Counted from the stretch's first letter, positions 26,692 through 36,603 are shown. The stretch: 64,000 nt of DNA from Atopobiaceae bacterium (GCA_017533825.1 JAFWIE010000017.1:122681-186680), one strand, 5' to 3'. Program-made: numbers and translations. Notes: generated by a model from the sequence alone, not told the origin.

Positions 26692-28482
26692 ATGGACTTT
26701 GGAGACTTTTATGCAGGCGCTGAGTTCTTTGCACACACCTGGCTCGGCGCACATCCTGATGACAGTGGCGTGACGTTCCGCACGTATGCGCCAAAGGCGG
26801 ATTACGTCAACGTCCGCACCGGCATCGGCGACGTACCCATGGGCAGGGCCATCGACGGCAACTTTTGGGAGGCGCATGTGGACGGCTTGGGTCCAGGCGA
26901 CCCCTACACCTACCTGGTTTCCCACGATGACGAGACCCGAGAGCACTGCGATCCCTATGGCTACGGCATGGACCTGCGTCCGTCACATCGCTCCATCGTA
27001 CGCGACCTCTCGTTCGAATGGCACGACGAGGGGTGGATGGCAACGCGCTCCACCTGCTACGATGAACCCCTCAATATCTACGAGCTGCATCTAGGTAGCT
27101 GGCGCAAGCGTAGCGGTGTACGCCGAAGCACGTATGTGGGTGACTGGTTCACCTATGCGGAAGTCGCCTACCAGCTCATCCCCTACCTCAAGGAGACGGG
27201 ATACACGCACGTCGAGTTCCTCCCGCTCACGGAACACCCCTTCGACGGTTCGTGGGGATACCAGCCGACGGGATTCTTCTCCCCCACCAGCCGCTACGGA
27301 ACCGCCCGTCAGCTCATGGAGCTCATCGACATGCTCCATGGCTCGGGAATCGGGGCGATCCTGGACTACGTCCCCGTGCACTTTGCAACCGACGACTATG
27401 GCTTGGCGCGATACGACGGAACGTCGCTCTTTGAGCCATCCAGCCCAGATGAGGCCAAGAGCGAGTGGGGCAGCCTCAACTTTGCACACGATCGCGGCGA
27501 AGTCCGGTCGTTCCTGCAAAGTGCCGCCAACTACTGGCTTGGGGCCTATCACTTCGACGGTTTGCGCATGGATGCCATTAGCCGCGTCATTTACCGGAAC
27601 GGCGACCCGAATCGCGGTGTGAACGGCCCGGCCGTTGAGTTCGTGCGGAATATGAACGGTGGCCTACGCTACCTGCACCCCAGCGCCATGCTCATTGCCG
27701 AGGACTCGACCGACTACCCAGGCATAACGGCGCCTGTGAATCAAGGAGGCCTAGGATTCGACTACAAATGGGACATGGGTTGGATGAACGACACGCTTGA
27801 TCTCTTCCGCACGCCGCCCGAGGAGCGTGGGGCAAACTACCACAAGCTGTCCTTCTCGATGATGTACTACCCCAATGAGCGATACCTGCTCTCGCTCTCG
27901 CATGACGAGGTCGTGCACGAGAAGGCCACCATCGTGCAGAAGATGTGGGGTGACTACGACCTCAAGTTTCCGCAGGCAAGAACCCTCGCGCTGTACATGT
28001 TTGCCCACCCGGGAAAGAAGCTCAACTTCATGGGGAGCGAACTTGCGCAATTGCGCGAGTGGGATGAGCTGCGCGAGCAGGACTGGTCGTTACGCCAGTA
28101 CCCCCTTCACGACTCCTTCTATCGGTTCTGCGCCGAGCTCAATGGGCTTCACGCCGACCACCCGGCGTTGTGGGCAAACGATTATGACGACTGGGGGTTC
28201 TCCTGGCGACAGGTGTCCGACCCCACGAATGTGGTCTACGCCTTCGAGCGCCGCAGCGCGCGCGAACGAATGCTCTGCGTGCTCAACCTCTCCGACAAAG
28301 AGCAACGCGACTACATCGTGTGCCTCGAAGACATTCACCGTGCCCGGATGCTCATCAACACGGACTGGCAGCGGTTCTCTGGCGCGACGTACGAGGATGA
28401 CTGTCGGTGGTTTAAGCTCCCGTCCTGCCAACTCACCTGCACGCTTGCCCCCTTCTCTGGGCAGCTCTACGTCATGGAGTAG
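26692..28482 (+). CDS. glgB: 1,4-alpha-glucan branching enzyme
   Basis: A 596-residue GH13 enzyme that makes alpha-1,6 branches in glycogen. A CBM48-like module covers about residues 20-110 and the catalytic barrel follows. Motifs are DYVPVHFA (region 1), GLRMDAISR with the nucleophile Asp, LIAEDST with the acid/base Glu, and LSHDEV. The protein is short for the family because the extra N1 domain is missing. I start at the ATG with GGAGGA upstream; an upstream in-frame TTG has no site. It is the only glycogen gene in the window. Confidence 0.93.
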   Translation: MDFGDFYAGAEFFAHTWLGAHPDDSGVTFRTYAPKADYVNVRTGIGDVPMGRAIDGNFWEAHVDGLGPGDPYTYLVSHDDETREHCDPYGYGMDLRPSHRSIVRDLSFEWHDEGWMATRSTCYDEPLNIYELHLGSWRKRSGVRRSTYVGDWFTYAEVAYQLIPYLKETGYTHVEFLPLTEHPFDGSWGYQPTGFFSPTSRYGTARQLMELIDMLHGSGIGAILDYVPVHFATDDYGLARYDGTSLFEPSSPDEAKSEWGSLNFAHDRGEVRSFLQSAANYWLGAYHFDGLRMDAISRVIYRNGDPNRGVNGPAVEFVRNMNGGLRYLHPSAMLIAEDSTDYPGITAPVNQGGLGFDYKWDMGWMNDTLDLFRTPPEERGANYHKLSFSMMYYPNERYLLSLSHDEVVHEKATIVQKMWGDYDLKFPQARTLALYMFAHPGKKLNFMGSELAQLREWDELREQDWSLRQYPLHDSFYRFCAELNGLHADHPALWANDYDDWGFSWRQVSDPTNVVYAFERRSARERMLCVLNLSDKEQRDYIVCLEDIHRARMLINTDWQRFSGATYEDDCRWFKLPSCQLTCTLAPFSGQLYVME

Positions 28483-28532
28483 ATGCGTGGGCATGCCTTT
28501 GTCCGCACGTCCTATGGGCTGGCACTCCCGCA

Positions 28533-28563
28533 TTGGCATACACCACGAGTGGCGTGCTATCAT
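28533..28563 (+). promoter_or_regulatory. Candidate promoter of the aromatic amino-acid operon
   Basis: TTGGCA and TATCAT are separated by 19 bases, with a TG extension directly before the -10 (TGCTATCAT). The long spacer is offset by the extension. Transcription would start about 32 bases before aroF. There is no room for a T-box or long leader. Confidence 0.55.
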
Positions 28564-28601
28564 ATCTGCTTCATGAATAGCGCAACGCAAGGAGGCGGAC
28601 C

Positions 28602-29627
28602 ATGATAGCGGTGGTCAAGCAGACGGCGACTGAGGAGCAGCTCGCTCACATTGTAACGTGGATCGAGGGACGCGGCTTCAAGACGCACGTGTCGCAGGGC
28701 GACAACGAGACGATCGTTGGCATCATCGGCGACACCACGCAGATCGACCCCTTCCTGCTCGAGTCCATGTCCATCATCGAGCGGGTCCAGCGTGTCTCCG
28801 AGCCCTTCAAGAAGGCGAACCGCAAGTTCCATCCCGAGGACACCATCGTCGACTGCGGTCATGGAGTGCTCATCGGAGGGGGAAATTTCCAGGTTATGGC
28901 CGGTCCATGCGCGGTCGAGGGCGAGAACCTCATCCAGATTGCCGCCGCATGCAAGGAAGCAGGTGCCACAATGCTGCGGGGCGGCGCCTACAAGCCCCGC
29001 ACCTCACCCTACGCATTCCAAGGAATGGGTGAGAAAGGCCTCGACCTGCTGCTCGAGGCATCCTCAGAGCTCGACATGCCCATCGTAAGCGAGGTCATGG
29101 ACCCGCGCGACGTGCAGGTCTTCGTGGACAAGGGCATCGACGTCATGCAGATCGGTGCTCGCAACTCACAGAACTTCACCCTCCTCAAGGAGGTGGGCAA
29201 GACCTCCGTGCCCGTGCTGCTCAAGCGCGGCATCGCGGGCACCATCGACGAGCTGCTCATGGCCGCCGAGTACATCATGAGCGAAGGCAATCCCAACGTG
29301 ATCTTGTGCGAACGTGGCATCCGTTCCTTCGAGACGCGTACGCGCAACACCTTCGACATCAACGCCATCCCCGTACTCAAGCATCTGAGCCACCTCCCGG
29401 TGGTCGGCGACCCAAGCCATGCGACGGGCTACACGCGCTACGTGCGCCAAGCCGCCTACGCAGCGACGGCGGCAGGTGCCGACGGTTTGGAGATCGAGGT
29501 TCACAATTGTCCTAGCGAGGCATTCTCCGATGGCGCGCAGGCACTCACACCCGCACAGTTCACCGATGCCATGCGCCGCATCGCACTTATTCGCGAGGCA
29601 GTGACGGCTGACCTGGGAGAGGAGTAG
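28602..29627 (+). CDS. aroF: 3-deoxy-7-phosphoheptulonate (DAHP) synthase, type I beta
   Basis: A 341-residue enzyme joining phosphoenolpyruvate and erythrose-4-phosphate, the entry step of the shikimate pathway. The first 70 residues form the ferredoxin-like regulatory module typical of the Thermotoga-type enzyme (IVTWIEGRGFKTHVSQG), which usually binds Tyr or Phe. The barrel carries VMAGPCAVEG, GGAYKPRTSPYAFQG, IGARNSQNF and VGDPSHATG. AAGGAGG precedes the ATG. It heads an operon of overlapping aro genes, two bases before tyrA. Feedback control by the N-terminal module is expected but not shown. Confidence 0.95.
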   Translation: MIAVVKQTATEEQLAHIVTWIEGRGFKTHVSQGDNETIVGIIGDTTQIDPFLLESMSIIERVQRVSEPFKKANRKFHPEDTIVDCGHGVLIGGGNFQVMAGPCAVEGENLIQIAAACKEAGATMLRGGAYKPRTSPYAFQGMGEKGLDLLLEASSELDMPIVSEVMDPRDVQVFVDKGIDVMQIGARNSQNFTLLKEVGKTSVPVLLKRGIAGTIDELLMAAEYIMSEGNPNVILCERGIRSFETRTRNTFDINAIPVLKHLSHLPVVGDPSHATGYTRYVRQAAYAATAAGADGLEIEVHNCPSEAFSDGAQALTPAQFTDAMRRIALIREAVTADLGEE

Positions 29628-29629
29628 AC

Positions 29630-30535
29630 ATGGGCAACGAAGCGCCTGCGCTCGAGCACCTCAGCATACCTTCCAGTGCCACCTTCGTCCCCGGTCGCGT
29701 GGGCGTGCTCGGGCTCGGTCTTATGGGCGGCTCGTTCGCAAAGGCGCTTCACGCAGGCGGAACCGAGGTCTACGCATGGAACCGGACGCATTCGACCCTC
29801 GAGCTCGCCATGATCGAGTGCGTCGACGGCGAGCTTGATGACACGTCCATACCCACCTGCGAGCTCATCATCCTCGCCGGGTATCCCAAGGTGTCGGTGG
29901 AATGGCTCGCCCAGATGGCGGGACGCATCTCGCCTGGTGCCATCGTCATAGACGTAGTCGGCGTCAAGCGCAACATCTGTAAGGAATGCTTCGCCATCGC
30001 CGAGAACCACGACTGGACCTTTGTGGGATGCCATCCCATGGCCGGAACACAGTACTCTGGCTTCGCCCATACGCGGGCCAACATGTTCCACCACGCCCCC
30101 ATGGTGGTGGTGCCGCCCGCAGAGATGGATGATTTTGTGCGACTCGACGTGCTGGAGCGGCTCAAGAACCTCCTGGCACCCTGCGGCTTCGGGATGTTCA
30201 CGCTGTCGACTGCCGAGCACCATGACGAAGTGATAGCCTTCACCTCACAGCTCGCCCACGTCGTCTCCAACGCATACGTGAAGAGTCCGTCAGCGCAGGT
30301 GCACAAGGGCTTCTCGGCAGGCAGCTACAAGGACCTCACGCGCGTGGCACGTCTGAACGCCCGCATGTGGACCGAGCTGTTCTTGGAGAACGGCGACTAC
30401 CTCTCGCGCGAAATCGGCCTCCTCATCGACAACCTCCAACAGTACAAGGATGCCATCGACGAGAACGATGCCGAGCGCCTTGAGGAGCTGCTCGCCGAAG
30501 GCGACCGTCGCAAGAAGGAGGTAGAAGGCCGATGA
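29630..30535 (+). CDS. tyrA: Prephenate dehydrogenase
   Basis: A 301-residue NAD(P)-linked enzyme converting prephenate to 4-hydroxyphenylpyruvate for tyrosine. The dinucleotide site GVLGLGLMGGSFAKAL lies at about residues 25-40. GCHPMAGTQYSGFAH contains the conserved catalytic histidine region, and an all-helical dimerisation domain fills the C-terminus. No ACT or chorismate-mutase domain is attached; mutase activity comes from pheA. Its stop overlaps aroB by four bases. Confidence 0.93.
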   Translation: MGNEAPALEHLSIPSSATFVPGRVGVLGLGLMGGSFAKALHAGGTEVYAWNRTHSTLELAMIECVDGELDDTSIPTCELIILAGYPKVSVEWLAQMAGRISPGAIVIDVVGVKRNICKECFAIAENHDWTFVGCHPMAGTQYSGFAHTRANMFHHAPMVVVPPAEMDDFVRLDVLERLKNLLAPCGFGMFTLSTAEHHDEVIAFTSQLAHVVSNAYVKSPSAQVHKGFSAGSYKDLTRVARLNARMWTELFLENGDYLSREIGLLIDNLQQYKDAIDENDAERLEELLAEGDRRKKEVEGR

Positions 30536-31632
30536 GCGAGATTGCGCGAGAGGTCGTGCCCGTTCACACCGCATCACGCGACTATGACGTGATCGTAGGC
30601 ACACGGCTGCTCGACGAGGTGGGCGACCGCATGCGTGCAGCGCTTGCAGCCGATGCCGCCTTCGTGGTGAGCGACAACAACGTCGCCCCGCTCTACCTCG
30701 AGCGGGTGGAGGCATCGCTGCGCATGGCGGGGTTTGCAGTCGCCTCAACCATAGTCGAGGCAGGAGAGTCACACAAGAACCTCACCACATTCGGCGCCAT
30801 CCTCGAAGACATGGCCAGCGCAGGGCTCACTCGCGACAGCATCGTCGTGGCGCTCGGCGGCGGAGTCGTAGGCGACATGGCAGGTTTCGCCGCCGCAAGC
30901 TACATGCGTGGCATTCGCGTGGTGCAAGTTCCCACGTCGCTGCTCTCCATGGTCGATTCCTCGGTAGGCGGCAAGACCGCCATCGACCTGAGCCGTGGAA
31001 AGAACCTCATTGGCGCCTTTCTCCAACCCTCACTCGTCATCGCCGACGTGGACTGCCTCTCGACTCTTTCGCCCTATGCCTTCGTCGACGGCATCGGGGA
31101 AGTCGTCAAGCACGGCGTCCTCGCCGACGAGCAACTCTTCGACGAACTCGCCGCACACCCGCTTGCTCAAGACGGCGACCCTGCTCAACTCGCGCGCATC
31201 ATCGCCCGCAACGTCGCCATAAAGCGCGATGTCGTCGGAGCGGACGAGAAGGAGCGTGGCGTGCGGCAGACGCTCAACCTCGGGCACACCATCGGCCATG
31301 CGTTCGAGGCCGCCAGCGGCTATGCGCTTGGCCACGGGCACTGCGTCGCTGCGGGTCTGTGCCATGTCGCCCGTGCGTCGGAGCACCTCGGATGGTCCGA
31401 GCCAGGGACCAGCGACCGCATCGAACGCTGCGTCGCCGCACAGGGACTCCCCACCTCCTGCGACATCCCCCTTGACGACGTAATCGCACAGGCGAGCCAC
31501 GACAAGAAGCGCCATGGAGCAGGTGTGAACCTCGTCGTCCCCACCCGCATCGGGGCCGTCACCATGCGTCACGTATCGCTCGACGAGCTAGCCACCCTCA
31601 TACGCGAGGGAGCAAGGAGCCCGCGCCCATGA
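30532..31632 (+). CDS. aroB: 3-dehydroquinate synthase
   Basis: A 366-residue enzyme using NAD and a divalent metal to cyclise DAHP to 3-dehydroquinate. Visible features are VALGGGVVGDMAGFAAASYMRG (nucleotide binding), TSLLSMVDSSVGGKTAIDL, metal histidines in LNLGHTIGHAFE and GHGHCVAAG, and the KHG near EVVKHGVL. It is coupled at both ends by four-base overlaps (tyrA upstream, aroA downstream), indicating a single polycistron. Confidence 0.96.
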   Translation: MSEIAREVVPVHTASRDYDVIVGTRLLDEVGDRMRAALAADAAFVVSDNNVAPLYLERVEASLRMAGFAVASTIVEAGESHKNLTTFGAILEDMASAGLTRDSIVVALGGGVVGDMAGFAAASYMRGIRVVQVPTSLLSMVDSSVGGKTAIDLSRGKNLIGAFLQPSLVIADVDCLSTLSPYAFVDGIGEVVKHGVLADEQLFDELAAHPLAQDGDPAQLARIIARNVAIKRDVVGADEKERGVRQTLNLGHTIGHAFEAASGYALGHGHCVAAGLCHVARASEHLGWSEPGTSDRIERCVAAQGLPTSCDIPLDDVIAQASHDKKRHGAGVNLVVPTRIGAVTMRHVSLDELATLIREGARSPRP

Positions 31633-32864
31633 ACGTCATCATCCATCCAAGTTCGCTTGGCGGAGCAGTCCCGGCAGTACCGTCCAAATCCATGGCACAC
31701 CGCCTGATGGTTCTCTCGGCAATCGCGCCTGAGCCCAGCGAGGTTGTCTGCAAGACAACCTCTCAAGACATCGACGCGACTGCACGATGCCTGCGCGCAC
31801 TTTGCACCAGCGACGATTCGTGCCTGCTCGACTGTGGCGAATCAGGATCCACGCTCCGATTCCTGCTACCCGTAATTGGCGCCTTAGGAAAGACAGCGCG
31901 CATCGTCCGGCATGGCCGACTCGCGCAACGCCCGCTCGCCCCTCTCGACGATCAACTTAGGGCCCATGGGATGTGCATTGAGGAGGACGGGGACTCCCTC
32001 GTCGTCCAAGGAAAGCTCCACGGCGGCCACTTCTCCCTCCCTGGCGACATCTCGTCCCAGTACGTGAGCGGCCTGCTGCTTGCGGCACCGCTGCTCGCGG
32101 AACCCATCGAAGTGTTTGTCTCCACGCCCGTGCAGTCGCGCCCCTATGTGCTCCTCACCATCGCCGCCCTCAACAAGTTCGGGGTCGAGGTCGTGTGTGA
32201 TCGCGTCGGCCTGGGTGCTGCCTCCTGTGAGCGCTTCGCACTCGAGCCTTGCACCTTGCGGGGGCCGGGGCGCATCGTCGTCGAGGGCGACTGGTCCAAC
32301 GCCGCGTTCTGGCTCGCGGCAGGCGCCTTGGAAGCGCAGGGCGTCACGGTTAGCGGCCTCGACCTCATGAGCGCCCAAGGCGACCGTGCCATACTCGCCG
32401 CCCTCGCTGCCTTCGGTGCGCGCGTCGCACGCAAGGGCAATGCGGCGCGCGTCACGCGCGACACGCCCCGCGCGGCATCCATGGACGTGCGTTCCATTCC
32501 CGACCTCGTGCCTCCACTGGCCGCAGTCGCGGCCACCACACCGGGCACGACGACGCTCCGGAACGCAGGGCGCCTACGACTCAAGGAGTCAGACCGCCTC
32601 GCAACTGTCACGGCAGCCATCAACGCGATGGGCGGACGGGCATGTGTGGTCAATGATGACCTCGTAATCGAGGGCGTCGGCGAGCTCTCGGGCGGCCACG
32701 TAAACGCAGCCAACGACCATCGCATCGCCATGATGACGGCTATCATGGCCGCCCATGCCACGGGAACGACTCTCTTGGACGGAGCTGAGTGCGTCGCCAA
32801 GTCCTATCCTGGGTTCTGGGACGACTACCACCTGCTCGGTGGCCATGTGACGGAGAACCAGTGA
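31629..32864 (+). CDS. aroA: 3-phosphoshikimate 1-carboxyvinyltransferase (EPSP synthase)
   Basis: A 411-residue enzyme adding the enolpyruvyl group to shikimate-3-phosphate. It carries VPSKSMAHRLMVLSAIA, ESGSTLRFLLPVIG near residue 75, SSQYVSGLLLA and RLKESDRLATV. The usual catalytic region NAANDHRIAMM lies near 360. ESGSTLRFLLP has Ser where many enzymes have NSGT, a known variation. The start overlaps aroB. A 102-base gap separates it from aroC. Confidence 0.94.
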   Translation: MNVIIHPSSLGGAVPAVPSKSMAHRLMVLSAIAPEPSEVVCKTTSQDIDATARCLRALCTSDDSCLLDCGESGSTLRFLLPVIGALGKTARIVRHGRLAQRPLAPLDDQLRAHGMCIEEDGDSLVVQGKLHGGHFSLPGDISSQYVSGLLLAAPLLAEPIEVFVSTPVQSRPYVLLTIAALNKFGVEVVCDRVGLGAASCERFALEPCTLRGPGRIVVEGDWSNAAFWLAAGALEAQGVTVSGLDLMSAQGDRAILAALAAFGARVARKGNAARVTRDTPRAASMDVRSIPDLVPPLAAVAATTPGTTTLRNAGRLRLKESDRLATVTAAINAMGGRACVVNDDLVIEGVGELSGGHVNAANDHRIAMMTAIMAAHATGTTLLDGAECVAKSYPGFWDDYHLLGGHVTENQ

Positions 32865-32966
32865 GGCGACTCCACCTCGAACGGCAAGTAATTCCTTGAG
32901 GTATTCCTCGCGAGTAATGACTCAACCAGCAGTTGGAGTACACTGCATAAGGCGAGAGGAGCACGC

Positions 32967-34112
32967 ATGGGTTCGACAATCGGTACCACGTTGCGCGTCA
33001 CGATCTTTGGGCAATCCCATTCCGAGGCGGTGGGATGCGTCATCGAGGGACTGCCCAGCGGGTTTGCGCTCGATCGCAGAGCACTCCAAGCATTCATGGA
33101 GCGTCGTGCACCCGGTCGCAACGCGTGGTCCACACCGCGCAAGGAGGCTGACGAGGTGCACATCGTCAGCGGCCTCAACGCTCGCGGTGAGACCTGCGGC
33201 GCGCCTCTCACTGCGCTCATCTACAACACCAACACTCGCTCCGGTGACTACGACGAGCTCAGTCGCGTCCCCCGCCCTGGACATGCCGACTTCACCGCCC
33301 AGATGAAGTGGCACGGCGCACAGGACGTTCCGGGCGGCGGCCACTTTTCCGCAAGGCTCACTGCTCCCCTCTGTGTTGCAGGAGGCATCGCACTACAATA
33401 CCTGGAGCCGCGCGGGGTGCACATCGCCGGCCATGCGCTTCAAGTGGGATCAGAGCGTGACGTGCCCTTCGATGCCCTGCGCCATTCGATGGAGTCCAGC
33501 GCCCACCTCCAGCAGCAGATGCAATCGTTGCGTGATGCACAGCCAACGGGATTCCCCACCATCAGCGAAAAGGCGGGCAGACGCATGGCGGCCCTCATCG
33601 AGCAGGTACGTCAGGACGAGGATTCCGTGGGAGGCATCGTAGAGTGCGTGGCCACCGGCCTTCCCGCCGGCATTGGCGGGCCTCGCTATGACGGCATCCA
33701 GGGAACGATCGCACGCGTCGTCTTTGGCATCCCGGCGGTCAAAGGCCTTGAGTTCGGCGCAGGATTCTCGGTGGCAGCGCTTCGAGGCTCTCAGAACAAC
33801 GACCCCTACGAGATGCGTGACGGCACGCCCATCCCCGCCTCCAACTCCGCAGGCGGCAGCCTCGGCGGAATCTCCAGCGGCGCGCCCCTCCTCTTCCGCA
33901 TGGCCGTAAAGCCCACGCCGAGCATCGCTCGGTCGCAGCAATCGGTTGACCTCATGCTCGGTGAGGGAAGCATCCTGCGCATTCGCGGGCGCCACGATCC
34001 GTGTGTCGCACCACGTGCGGTGCCGGTCGCAGAGGCAGCCATGGCCATCGCGCTTCTCGACAGTTGGCTCTCTTGGCCTCCTGCGCCCGCGGACTGGGCG
34101 TCGAGCAGCTAA
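32967..34112 (+). CDS. aroC: Chorismate synthase
   Basis: A 381-residue flavin-dependent enzyme eliminating phosphate from EPSP to give chorismate. The N-terminus has TIFGQSHSEAVGCVIEGLPSG; GHADFTAQMKWHG and GGHFSARLTAP follow; the C-terminus has RHDPCVAPRAVPVAEAAMA. GGAGCACGC precedes the ATG. It starts 102 bases after aroA, where I saw no convincing promoter, and is followed 62 bases later by pheA. Confidence 0.95.
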   Translation: MGSTIGTTLRVTIFGQSHSEAVGCVIEGLPSGFALDRRALQAFMERRAPGRNAWSTPRKEADEVHIVSGLNARGETCGAPLTALIYNTNTRSGDYDELSRVPRPGHADFTAQMKWHGAQDVPGGGHFSARLTAPLCVAGGIALQYLEPRGVHIAGHALQVGSERDVPFDALRHSMESSAHLQQQMQSLRDAQPTGFPTISEKAGRRMAALIEQVRQDEDSVGGIVECVATGLPAGIGGPRYDGIQGTIARVVFGIPAVKGLEFGAGFSVAALRGSQNNDPYEMRDGTPIPASNSAGGSLGGISSGAPLLFRMAVKPTPSIARSQQSVDLMLGEGSILRIRGRHDPCVAPRAVPVAEAAMAIALLDSWLSWPPAPADWASSS

Positions 34113-34174
34113 GTCGCAGCGCAAATCAAGCCGCAAGGCGCGTCTTCCTTCCGCCCACGAACGATTGGCAACCC

Positions 34175-35320
34175 ATGGAACAGCTATCCGACCTCCGTCA
34201 TCGCATCGATTATATCGACAAGGAGATCTCGCGCCTCTTTCTCCAGCGCATGGACGTCGCTGCCAAAGTGGCAGAGTACAAACGCGCGACCGGCACAGGC
34301 GTGTTTGATCCCGCACGCGAGCGTGCCAACATCGCAGCAGCGAGCGAACGGGTTCCCCCCGAGCTTGCGAGCTACGCAGGCACCCTCGAGTCGATACTCA
34401 TGGAGGCATCGCGCGAGGCGCAGCATCGTGCTCTCGGCAGACGAAGCACCCTTACCGCATCGCTCGCCACGGCACTCGATGAGGCACCCGCCACGTTTCC
34501 CGCACATGCGCACGTGGCATGTCAGGGGGTAGAAGGGGCGTTCCAGCAAATCGCCACGGAGCGCATCTTTCGCCGGCCAACCATCGCCTACTACGGCACC
34601 TTTGAGGATGTCTTTACCGCAGTGGAGCGGGGTGAGGCGGATTACGGTGTGCTACCCATCGAGAACTCAACGGCAGGATCCGTCAACCAAGTCTACGACC
34701 TCATGATGCGTCACAGCTTCTACATCGTGAGGAGCTGCCGTCTCAAGATTGACCACAACCTTCTCGTACGCCCCGGCACCCACAAAGAGGACGTACGCAT
34801 CGTCTATAGCCACCAACAAGCGATAAACCAATGCGCCGGCTTCATCGCATCCATTCCCGGGTGCCGCGTCCATGTATGCGAGAACACCGCACGTGCCGCC
34901 GAACATGTGGCCAACTCATCCGATCCCGGCATCGGCGCACTCGCCTCACGTGCCTGCGCCGAACTCTACGGCCTTGAGGTCGCCCAGGCAAATGTGCAGG
35001 ACAACTCAAACAACTATACTCGCTTCGCCTGTATCGCCAAAGACCTCACAATCTTCCCTGGCGCAGACCGTGCCTCGTTCATGATGACCGTCGACCACAG
35101 ACCCGGCGCACTCTACAACGTTCTCTCGCGCTTTTATGCGCTCGGCATCAACCTCATCAAACTCGAGAGCCGCCCCATCCCGGGCAGGGACTTCGAGTTC
35201 ATGTTCTACTTCGACGTCGAATGTCCCGCCGCCTCCGAGGACTTTGCCGCACTGCTTGACTCGCTCTCCGACGCCTGCGAGGAGTTGCGCTATCTCGGAT
35301 CGTATCTGGAGGTCGTATGA
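34175..35320 (+). CDS. pheA: Bifunctional chorismate mutase / prephenate dehydratase (P-protein)
   Basis: A 381-residue fusion. Residues 1-90 are an AroQ-type chorismate mutase (LRHRIDYIDKEISRLFLQRM, KVAEYKR). Residues 105-285 are prephenate dehydratase (ACQGVEGAFQQIATE, YGVLPIENSTAGSVNQVYD, and the TRF motif in NNYTRFACI). Residues 295-370 are an ACT domain with ESRPIPGR, the phenylalanine-binding motif of the family. The ATG at 34175 fits the mutase start, though its ribosome site is weak. Feedback by phenylalanine is expected. The stop overlaps the next start. Confidence 0.94.
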   Translation: MEQLSDLRHRIDYIDKEISRLFLQRMDVAAKVAEYKRATGTGVFDPARERANIAAASERVPPELASYAGTLESILMEASREAQHRALGRRSTLTASLATALDEAPATFPAHAHVACQGVEGAFQQIATERIFRRPTIAYYGTFEDVFTAVERGEADYGVLPIENSTAGSVNQVYDLMMRHSFYIVRSCRLKIDHNLLVRPGTHKEDVRIVYSHQQAINQCAGFIASIPGCRVHVCENTARAAEHVANSSDPGIGALASRACAELYGLEVAQANVQDNSNNYTRFACIAKDLTIFPGADRASFMMTVDHRPGALYNVLSRFYALGINLIKLESRPIPGRDFEFMFYFDVECPAASEDFAALLDSLSDACEELRYLGSYLEVV

Positions 35321-36603
35321 TGACGCCACAAACCGGCACAAGTCCCTCCACCTTTGGACTTCTCGGTCGCAAACTCGGCCATAGTTGGTCCCCACGAATC
35401 CATGCCATGCTGGGCAGCATCCCCTACGAGCTCTTCGAACGCGAGCCCGACGAAGTGGCAGACTTCGTCCGCGCGGGCACTTGGCAGGGCATCAACGTGA
35501 CGATTCCCTACAAGCGCTTGGCCGCAGATCTCGCAGACGAAGTCTCCCCGCGCGTTAAGCGTCTCGGAGTCGCCAATACGCTCGTACGCCGTTCGGACGG
35601 CACGATCTATGCCGACAACACCGACGTTCTGGGCTTCTCTTGGATGCTAGAGCGCTTCCTTCGTCGCACGTCAGGCACCGAATCCTATGCGCTCCACTCA
35701 AAGAAGGCACTCATCCTCGGATCCGGCGGAGCTTGTCAGGCTGTCCGCGCCGCGCTCGAGGAGCTCGGCTGCAGCACCGTCGTCATCTCCCGTACCGGCA
35801 CCGATACCTACGAGACTATCGAGGAGCGTCATGCAGATGCATCGCTCATCGTCAATACCACTCCCGTCGGCATGTATCCCGACTGTCCGCGTTCCCCGCT
35901 CTCGCAGTCGCTACTTGAGCACCTCCCAAATCTCGTCGGCGTGCTTGACGTTGTGTACAACCCCGAACGCACCGGCCTGTGCCTTGCCGCAGAGAACCTC
36001 GGTCTCCCCTGCGAGTCAGGACTCGGCATGCTCGTCTCGCAGGCCTTCTTTGCCAGCCAGCTCTTCCAAGACAAGTTGCTCGACGAGTCACTCGTACGCA
36101 CCATAGAGGATGCCATCCGTTCTCAGACCCGCAACGTCATCCTCATCGGCATGCCCGGTTCCGGGAAGACCAGCGCCGGTCGCAAGCTCGCACGGCTCAC
36201 CCACCGCCCCTTCGTCGACCTTGATGACTGCTTCTCCGTCGACCATGGCATGACCCCTGCCGAATGCATTCGCACACAGGGAGAGCCTGAGTTCCGCCGC
36301 CTCGAGACACAGACCGCCGCATCCTACGCCGCACGCAGCGGTCTGGTGATCGCCACCGGGGGAGGCATCGTCACGCAGCCTCGCAACTACGACATCCTCC
36401 ACCAGAACGGGACCATCGTGATGCTTGATCGCGTCATTGACGAGCTCCTCATAGGCGACAGACCGCTTTCGCAAACCAAGGGCATTGCCCAACTCGCACA
36501 GGAACGCATGTACTTGTACCACTCATGGGCCGACATCGTCATACGATGCACGGGCTCAGCCGCAGGCGATGCCCAAGAGATTCAGCGTCTCCTCGCGCTC
36601 TAG
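35317..36603 (+). CDS. Fused shikimate dehydrogenase (AroE) - shikimate kinase (AroK)
   Basis: A 428-residue two-enzyme protein. Residues 10-268 are shikimate dehydrogenase: substrate serines in GHSWSPRIHAML, catalytic Lys66 in NVTIPYK, Asp103 in DNTDVLGF and the NADP loop ILGSGGACQAVRAAL. Residues 273-428 are shikimate kinase, with Walker A GMPGSGKT at 278-285, VDLDD, EPEFRRLE and ATGGGIV. It therefore covers two steps that flank no intermediate release gene here. The start overlaps pheA (ATGA). The fusion order aroE-aroK is uncommon in bacteria generally. Both sites look intact. Confidence 0.93.
   Translation: MMTPQTGTSPSTFGLLGRKLGHSWSPRIHAMLGSIPYELFEREPDEVADFVRAGTWQGINVTIPYKRLAADLADEVSPRVKRLGVANTLVRRSDGTIYADNTDVLGFSWMLERFLRRTSGTESYALHSKKALILGSGGACQAVRAALEELGCSTVVISRTGTDTYETIEERHADASLIVNTTPVGMYPDCPRSPLSQSLLEHLPNLVGVLDVVYNPERTGLCLAAENLGLPCESGLGMLVSQAFFASQLFQDKLLDESLVRTIEDAIRSQTRNVILIGMPGSGKTSAGRKLARLTHRPFVDLDDCFSVDHGMTPAECIRTQGEPEFRRLETQTAASYAARSGLVIATGGGIVTQPRNYDILHQNGTIVMLDRVIDELLIGDRPLSQTKGIAQLAQERMYLYHSWADIVIRCTGSAAGDAQEIQRLLAL

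Noticed and set aside
28483..28601. T-box or tryptophan/tyrosine attenuator before aroF
   Set aside because: The predicted leader is only about 30 bases and contains neither a leader peptide nor a terminator hairpin.
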